Positions 41,592 to 49,063 of a DNA stretch of 49,063 nt are shown here, piece by piece. The stretch is from contig NZ_PNOS01000037.1 of NCBI RefSeq assembly GCF_002869745.1, forward strand, positions 1 through 49,063, given 5' to 3'. This stretch comes from Oceaniglobus roseus. Its GTDB lineage: Bacteria; Pseudomonadota; Alphaproteobacteria; Rhodobacterales; Rhodobacteraceae. Position numbers and translations under genes: made by a program. The number at the start of each line of letters is the position of its first letter. Within the stretch, counting starts at the first letter, position 1. Below the pieces are notes generated by a model. It was not told where the DNA came from, did no database searches, and worked only from the letters and a program-made list of their open reading frames with translations.

Positions 41592-42317
41592 ATGACCTAT
41601 TGCGTGGGTATGCTGCTGAATGCGGGCATGGTTCTTCTGTCGGACACGCGCACCAATGCCGGGCTCGACAACATCTCGATCTATCGCAAGATGTTCACCT
41701 TCGAGAGCCCGGGCGAGCGGGTGATCGCGATCATGACGGCGGGCAGCCTGTCGGTCACGCAGACCACCATCGCCCGGCTCGCGGATGCGATCGACAATCC
41801 TGACTCGACGATGACGCCCTCGATCATGCAGGCCGAGACGATGCTCCAGGTGGCCGAGATCGTCGGCAACACCCTGTCCCGGGTGGCCAGCGACATCGCG
41901 ATGAAGCTTGGCGGCATGTCGCAGAACGCCTCGGCCACGATGATCGTCGCCGGGCAGCGGCGGGGCGGGGACATGCGGATGTTCCTCGTCTATCCCGAGG
42001 GCAACTTCATCGAGGCGACGTCGGACACCCCGTTCCTCCAGATCGGCGAGCACAAGTACGGCAAGCCGATCCTCGACCGCGTCGTGACGATGGACACCTC
42101 GCTGCTCGACGCGCAGAAGGCGGTGCTGCTCTCGATGGATTCGACCCTGCGTTCGAACCTGTCGGTGGGGATGCCGCTGGACCTCGCGGTGATCGAGGCG
42201 GACCAGATGCGCCTCAGCCGCCTGCGCCGGATCGAGGCGGATGATCCGGTGTTCCACAAGATGAGCCTCGCCTGGTCCGAGGCCCTGCGCCGCAGCTTCA
42301 CCGAAATCGAGGTCTGA
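41592..42317 (+). CDS. Anbu: proteasome-type Ntn-hydrolase peptidase
   Basis: A 241-residue proteasome-beta-like protein. The ATG at 41592 is decisive because it places Thr2 (MTYCVGMLL) at the N-terminus after Met removal. Counting from that Thr as 1, Asp17 (LSDTRTN) and Lys32 (YRKMFTF) occupy the proteasomal catalytic positions. The frame extends upstream, but that would bury the nucleophile. This is the Anbu (ancestral beta-subunit) family, reported to form open-ring/spiral assemblies without an obvious ATPase. Last gene of the cluster. Confidence 0.93.
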   Translation: MTYCVGMLLNAGMVLLSDTRTNAGLDNISIYRKMFTFESPGERVIAIMTAGSLSVTQTTIARLADAIDNPDSTMTPSIMQAETMLQVAEIVGNTLSRVASDIAMKLGGMSQNASATMIVAGQRRGGDMRMFLVYPEGNFIEATSDTPFLQIGEHKYGKPILDRVVTMDTSLLDAQKAVLLSMDSTLRSNLSVGMPLDLAVIEADQMRLSRLRRIEADDPVFHKMSLAWSEALRRSFTEIEV

Positions 42318-42423
42318 CGTCGTCACCGGCTCCGCGCTGCCGCTTGCGCAGGCAACGGGCGGGGCTCTTCGCCCAAGCCGTGTCCGCGCTGCCGCGCCGG
42401 GCGATCAATCGTGGCGTGTTCGC

Positions 42424-42453
42424 TTGACCTTGCGCAAACTCTCGCTTTGCTAT
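42424..42453 (+). promoter_or_regulatory. candidate promoter for the FAH-family gene
   Basis: TTGACC (42424-42429) and TGCTAT (42448-42453) with 18 bp between them, 24 bp before the ATG at 42477. The -35 is near-consensus and the -10 is a moderate match. Confidence 0.5.
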
Positions 42454-42476
42454 GGCGGCAGTTAAGGGAATTCGCG

Positions 42477-43310
42477 ATGAAGTTCTTGAGATTTGGGGAT
42501 CCGGGGGCCGAGCGGCCGGGCCTGATCGACGCGCAGGGAAGGCTGCGCGACCTGTCGCGGGACATCCACGACCTGTCGGGCGAGGTCCTTGGCCGCCTCG
42601 GCACGTTCGATCCGCAGAAATACCCGCTGGTCGAGGGCACGCCGCGCCTTGGCGTGCCGGTGGCGGGGGTGGGGAAGTTCGTCTGCGTCGGCATGAACTA
42701 TACCGACCACGCCCGCGAGAACGGCATGCAGCCCCCGCGCGAGCCGATCATCTTCCTCAAGGCGACCTCGTCGCTCTCGGGGCCCGGCGACGCCATCGTG
42801 CTGCCGCCGCTGTCGGAGAAGGCGGACTGGGAGGTCGAGCTGGGCGTCGTGATCGGGCGGCTGGCGAAGAACGTGACCGAGGACGCGGCGCTGTCCCATG
42901 TCGCGGGCTTCGTCACGGTCAACGACGTGAGCGACCGCGAATTCCAGATCGAGCGGGCGGGGCAGTGGACCAAGGGCAAGTCGGCCGACACCTTCGGCCC
43001 CGTCGGCCCCTGGCTGGTGACGCCGGACGCGGCGGGCGATCCGCAGGACATGGCGCTGAGGGCCTGGGTGAACGGCGTGCTGATGCAGGACGGGCACACG
43101 TCGAACATGATCTTCCCGGTGCGCCGCCTGATCTCCTACGTATCGCAGTTCATGTCGCTGCACCCGGGCGACATCATCGCCACCGGCTCGCCCTCGGGGG
43201 TCGGCATGGGGCGGCGGCCGCAGATCTATCTCCGGCCCGGCGACGTGGTCGAGGCCGAGGTGGGCGCGCTCGGGCGGCAGAGGCAGGCGGTGGCGGCCTC
43301 CGCGCCCTGA
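42477..43310 (+). CDS. fumarylacetoacetate hydrolase (FAH) family protein
   Basis: A 277-residue FAH-fold enzyme. Metal ligands Glu119 and Glu121 in WEVELGVVIG and Asp150 in VNDVSDRE are present, with GKSADTFGPVGPWLVTPD and DIIATGSPSGVGMG following. These enzymes hydrolyse, decarboxylate or isomerise beta-keto/enol acids in aromatic or sugar-acid degradation; the substrate is open. The ATG at 42477 begins the characteristic MKFLRFGDPG. The stop lies in a hairpin shared with the convergent hydrolase. Confidence 0.9.
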   Translation: MKFLRFGDPGAERPGLIDAQGRLRDLSRDIHDLSGEVLGRLGTFDPQKYPLVEGTPRLGVPVAGVGKFVCVGMNYTDHARENGMQPPREPIIFLKATSSLSGPGDAIVLPPLSEKADWEVELGVVIGRLAKNVTEDAALSHVAGFVTVNDVSDREFQIERAGQWTKGKSADTFGPVGPWLVTPDAAGDPQDMALRAWVNGVLMQDGHTSNMIFPVRRLISYVSQFMSLHPGDIIATGSPSGVGMGRRPQIYLRPGDVVEAEVGALGRQRQAVAASAP

Positions 43311-43326
43311 ACGGCGCCGCCGTTCA
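43308..43326. terminator. symmetric hairpin holding both stop codons
   Basis: TGAACGGCGCCGCCGTTCA has perfect 8-bp arms and a 3-nt loop. Its left TGA is the FAH stop; its right end, TCA, is the stop of the minus-strand hydrolase. A bidirectional terminator is likely. Confidence 0.65.
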
Positions 43327-44256
43327 GCGGTGCGCCGAGAACAGTTCTGCGGCGGCGTCGAAGAAGTGGTCGCGCACGTGGGGCACCTCCATCATCACCT
43401 CGTGGCGGGCGCCGGGAATGATGTCGAGCGTGCCGTCGCGCCAGCCTTTCATGCGCCGTTCGATCCGGGCGCGGTCGACGATGCGCTCGAGTTCGCCAAG
43501 GGCGCAGAGCGTCGGCACGGCGGGCGCCGGGCGGGCGGCCAGCGCGCGCGTCTCGCTCAGCGCCTCGTAGAGCCATTGCAGCGACGGCCCGCCGAGGACG
43601 AGGTCGGGACATTCGCGGATCTGCGCCTGCATGTAATCCCACATGGCGATGTCGGTGGTCAGCAGGTTGTCCTGGAATCCGGTGGCGCTGACATAGCCCT
43701 CGGACGAGGTGCCGGGCGCGAAGGCGGTGTCGAAGCCGAGGCCGCGGCTGGCCCAGGAGACCGACCAGGCGAGGGGACGCAGGGCGGGGGCCAGCAGGAT
43801 CCCCCACATCGGCGCCGAGAAGGCCGCGGCCTTCACATCGAGCCCCTCGTAGAGCGCGCGAAGGCCGATCGCGCCGCCCATCGAGTGGGCGACGAGGTAA
43901 TAGGGGCGCGGCATGTCCTGCTGCCGCGCCGCCTCCACCAGCGCCGCGACATCGCGCTGGTAGTCGGGAAAGCGGTCGACATGGCCGCTGAGCGGATTGG
44001 CCGTCAGCCGGTCCGACAGGCCCTGGCCGCGCCAGTCGATCGTGATGGTGGCAAAGCCGCGCCGCGCGAAGTCGCGGGCGGCGCGGCCGTATTTCTCGAC
44101 GTATTCCGTGCGGCCGGTGAACAGCAGCACGGTGCCGCGCTCGCCCTCGCCCCAGGCGGCGGCGCGCAGTCTCACGCCGTCCGCGGCACGGACCCAGAAG
44201 CAGCGGGTGCCGTCGGGGGCATCCGCCACGCAGGCGTGAAACGGCGCCGTTTCCAT
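43324..44256 (-). CDS. alpha/beta hydrolase, lysophospholipase (PldB)-like
   Basis: A 310-residue serine hydrolase. Nucleophile elbow AHSMGG with Ser125, a DWRGQGLSDR strand-turn typical of monoacylglycerol lipase/lysophospholipase families, and a C-terminal GARHEVMME giving the catalytic His. Soluble, no signal peptide. The gene starts 2 bp after the SCP2-like stop, so the two form an operon possibly concerned with lipids. Confidence 0.88.
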   Translation of the reverse strand: METAPFHACVADAPDGTRCFWVRAADGVRLRAAAWGEGERGTVLLFTGRTEYVEKYGRAARDFARRGFATITIDWRGQGLSDRLTANPLSGHVDRFPDYQRDVAALVEAARQQDMPRPYYLVAHSMGGAIGLRALYEGLDVKAAAFSAPMWGILLAPALRPLAWSVSWASRGLGFDTAFAPGTSSEGYVSATGFQDNLLTTDIAMWDYMQAQIRECPDLVLGGPSLQWLYEALSETRALAARPAPAVPTLCALGELERIVDRARIERRMKGWRDGTLDIIPGARHEVMMEVPHVRDHFFDAAAELFSAHR

Positions 44257-44258
44257 GG

Positions 44259-44546
44259 TCAGGCCAGGGTGGAGGCCAGCTTCATCGCCTGTCCCATGTC
44301 GCCGTCGATGCCGAGGCGGCCGGACATGAAGGCGGTGGTGGGGTTGAGGTCGCCCTCGATGATCTCCCGGAAGGTGTCGGCATCGGCGGTCATGGTGACA
44401 TCCGCATCCTCGTCGCCCGCGCGGGCCCCGGCGTTGTCGAGCATGATGGTGCCCTCGCCGGTGATGACGAACTTGGCGGAGCCGTCGAAGCTGCCCCCGC
44501 TCTTCTCGTTCAGGGTGGCCACGGCGGCGTCGATCAGGTCACTCAC
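44259..44546 (-). CDS. SCP2 sterol-binding domain protein
   Basis: A 95-residue single-domain SCP2 protein (VATLNEKSGGSFDGSAKFVITGEGTIMLDNAG...DVTMTADADTFREIIEGDLNPTTAFMSGRLGIDGDMGQAMKLASTL). SCP2 folds bind hydrophobic ligands such as fatty acyl chains. The start is GTG at 44546, with AAGGA 7 bp upstream; no ATG fits. Operon partner of the lysophospholipase-like gene. Confidence 0.9.
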   Translation of the reverse strand: MSDLIDAAVATLNEKSGGSFDGSAKFVITGEGTIMLDNAGARAGDEDADVTMTADADTFREIIEGDLNPTTAFMSGRLGIDGDMGQAMKLASTLA

Positions 44547-44628
44547 GGGAAATCCTTTCTTCGTGATATGCGGCGGGGTGCATTTTCCCCCGCCCGCGCT
44601 AAACTGGTGTGTAGATATGAGGTCGGTT

Positions 44629-45177
44629 ATGAAAATTCTCAAATCTGCCGTTGCGGCACTTCTCCTCGGCATCTCTGCGACATTTCCCGCATCGGCACAA
44701 CAGCACGATCTGGACGACCTCTTCGCCGCGCTGAAACAGGCCGACGAGGAATCGTCGCACGCGATCATCGGCAAGATCTGGGCCGAATGGTCCAAATCCG
44801 GCTCGCCCGCCATGGACTTCCTGCTGGAGCGGGGGCGCAAGATGATGGAGGAGGGCAAGCTGGAACAGGCGGTCGACCATCTGAGCGCGCTGATCGACCA
44901 CGCGCCGGAGTTCGCCGAGGCCTACAACGCCCGCGCCACCGCCTTCTTCCAGCAGAAGCGGCTGGGCGAGGCGCTGTCGGACATCCGCAGCACCCTGGCG
45001 CTGAACCCGCGCCACTTCGGCGCCATGGCGGGGCTTGCGACGATCCAGGAGGAGCTCGGCTACGAGGCCGAGGCGCTGGCGACCTGGCGGGCGGTGAAGG
45101 AGATCAACCCGACGCAGGAGAACGCCGACGAGTCGATCCGCCGCCTGACCGTCATCGCCGAGGGCGTCGAGACCTGA
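44629..45177 (+). CDS. exported TPR-repeat protein
   Basis: A 182-residue protein. The ATG at 44629 begins a signal peptide (MKILKSAVAALLLGISATFPASAQ) and has GAGG 6 bp upstream; a second in-frame ATG at 44617 is less likely. The mature part carries about three TPR-like helix pairs (MDFLLERGRKMMEEGKLEQAVDHLSALIDHAPEFAEAYNARATAFFQQKRLGEALSDIRSTLALNPRHFGAMAGLATIQEELGYEAEAL). Probably a periplasmic scaffold; partners unknown. Divergent from the SCP2 gene. Confidence 0.88.
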   Translation: MKILKSAVAALLLGISATFPASAQQHDLDDLFAALKQADEESSHAIIGKIWAEWSKSGSPAMDFLLERGRKMMEEGKLEQAVDHLSALIDHAPEFAEAYNARATAFFQQKRLGEALSDIRSTLALNPRHFGAMAGLATIQEELGYEAEALATWRAVKEINPTQENADESIRRLTVIAEGVET

Positions 45178-45314
45178 GTCGCGCCTGACGGCGGCGGCGG
45201 CGGAAATCCCCCCGGCCGGCGACTGGGCGCTTACAATGCGGTGCGGTTGCTGACACACTGGCGGGACACGGCGTGCACAACCGCCGGTTTAACAACAGCC
45301 AAGTGCGAGGCAAC

Positions 45315-46028
45315 ATGAGCAAGTTCCATCTGGCCGCCGCGGCGGCCGCATTCCTGATTCCAGTCGGCGCGGCCCAGGCCGCCGAGGTCAACGGGGGCGA
45401 GCTGACGCTGCGATTCTCGGCCTTCACCGACGACACCGACTTCAACGCGACCGCGCTCGAGGGCTCGCTCGAGCTCGGGTTCACCCGCGAGCTGGCCGTG
45501 CAGCTCGACGTCGCGCAGCGCTTCTTCGGCCTGATCGACGACAACACGCTGACCGGCACGCTGCACGGCATCTACCACCTCAGCGACCTGACCTCGGTCG
45601 GCCTGTTCGTCGGCACCGAATCCGGGGCGGGCAGCGACCTGGACTATTACGGGGTCGAAGCGGGCCATGAGATGATGGGCTGGGAGCTGGAAGGCTATCT
45701 CGGGCGGGGCGAGGATTCGGGCTTCGACGGCATCGCGGCCGGGCTCACCGGCGCCTATGCCGTGACGCCGGACTTCGACGTGGCCGGGTCGGTCGATCAC
45801 CTGGACCTCGACGGCGGCATCTCCGCGACGCGGCTGGGCCTGAAGGGCGAATACGGCTTCGGCAACGGGCTGTCGGTCTACGGCGAGGTCGGAAACTACC
45901 ACGCGAAGGCGGGGGGCGCCTCCAACTCCGAGCCCTTCGTGGGCATCGGCGCCAGCTACAAGTTCGGTGCCGAGCGTGGCACGACCTTCCAGCAGCGCGG
46001 CTTGGCGCGGCTGATCCCCGGCCTCTGA
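45315..46028 (+). CDS. outer-membrane beta-barrel (porin-like) protein
   Basis: A 237-residue protein with a signal peptide (MSKFHLAAAAAAFLIPVGAAQA) and alternating beta-strand patterns throughout (LTLRFSAF, LEGSLELGFTRELAVQLDVAQ, GTLHGIYHLSDLTSVGLFVGTE, FVGIGASYKF). This is a small outer-membrane barrel; a specific function cannot be given. It lacks a terminal Phe. The ATG at 45315 follows GAGG. Followed by two GC hairpins. Confidence 0.75.
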   Translation: MSKFHLAAAAAAFLIPVGAAQAAEVNGGELTLRFSAFTDDTDFNATALEGSLELGFTRELAVQLDVAQRFFGLIDDNTLTGTLHGIYHLSDLTSVGLFVGTESGAGSDLDYYGVEAGHEMMGWELEGYLGRGEDSGFDGIAAGLTGAYAVTPDFDVAGSVDHLDLDGGISATRLGLKGEYGFGNGLSVYGEVGNYHAKAGGASNSEPFVGIGASYKFGAERGTTFQQRGLARLIPGL

Positions 46029-46042
46029 GGCGCGTACGACGG

Positions 46043-46113
46043 CGCGGGGCCCGGGTCCCGCGCGATGGGATGCGCAGGAGACGCGGCGGTGCGGGGGGGT
46101 TGTTTCTCCCGCA
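46043..46113 (+). terminator. two GC-rich hairpins after the barrel-protein gene
   Basis: GCGCGGG/CCCGCGC at 46043-46064 (8-nt loop) and GTGCGGG/CCCGCAC at 46088-46113 (12-nt loop containing GTTGTTT). Both lie between the barrel stop and the helicase start. Termination inferred. Confidence 0.5.
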
Positions 46114-46158
46114 CCGAGCCTGCATCTAGGACGGGCAGGCAAGAGGCGGGCCCCTGGC

Positions 46159-49063
<2,905 letters not shown>

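Overview
This window is high-G+C chromosomal DNA of an alphaproteobacterium. It is most likely Rhodobacterales (Rhodobacter/Paracoccus/Roseobacter relatives). The basis is protein resemblance (sigma-32 of the RpoHI type, DUF4167 and DUF6476 family proteins, an SUV3-like helicase) and gene order (lptF-lptG-lptD-surA-pdxA-rsmA; pepA near holC; prfA-prmC). Genes are dense, many overlap by ATGA/GTGA, and I see no rRNA, tRNA, CRISPR array, insertion sequence or prophage. No similarity search was run; family names rest on motifs and recalled family architecture.

Layout. 0-2.4 kb (minus): a membrane protein, a MoxR-type AAA+ ATPase and a VWA/metallopeptidase-like protein cut by the left edge. 2.5-8.4 kb (plus): an alpha/beta hydrolase fused to a multi-pass membrane domain, then an RND efflux adaptor and permease. 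8.6-10.5 kb (minus): a ferric-iron periplasmic binding protein and MazG. 10.7-14.3 kb (plus): an M20 amidohydrolase, two translationally coupled ureohydrolases and a DUF1499 protein; a small secreted Cys-rich protein follows on minus. 14.7-17.6 kb (plus): prfA-prmC and a DUF4167 protein. 17.6-25.2 kb (minus): lptF-lptG-lptD-surA-pdxA-rsmA, an envelope-biogenesis and housekeeping operon. 25.3-30.0 kb (mainly plus): pepA, a VOC protein, holC, an RluA/RluD-family pseudouridine synthase and rpoH, with a DUF6476 gene (minus) interlocked at both ends with its neighbours. 30.3-38 kb: a Gfo/Idh/MocA oxidoreductase, oligoendopeptidase F, an ATP-dependent DNA ligase with its associated exonuclease, a PNPOx-like protein and a GST, separated by two repeat-rich non-coding islands. 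38.2-42.3 kb (plus): the Anbu cluster. 42.5-49 kb: FAH-family protein, lysophospholipase-like hydrolase, SCP2 protein, TPR protein, outer-membrane barrel protein and an SUV3-like helicase running off the right edge.

The most interesting system is the Anbu cluster: a circularly permuted ATP-grasp enzyme, an alpha-E protein, a transglutaminase-like protease and the proteasome-like Anbu peptidase. The family grouping is known, but its substrate is not. Here it has three details worth testing: an apparent ATC start codon with an ideal Shine-Dalgarno, a 22-codon micro-ORF bridging two genes, and a strong hairpin in front of anbu. The second theme is repetitive intergenic DNA: a dispersed terminator-like element in at least four close copies, a roughly 240-bp MITE-like composite with internal perfect palindromes at 33.3-33.55 kb, and a 143-bp-period tandem repeat at 36.3-36.66 kb.
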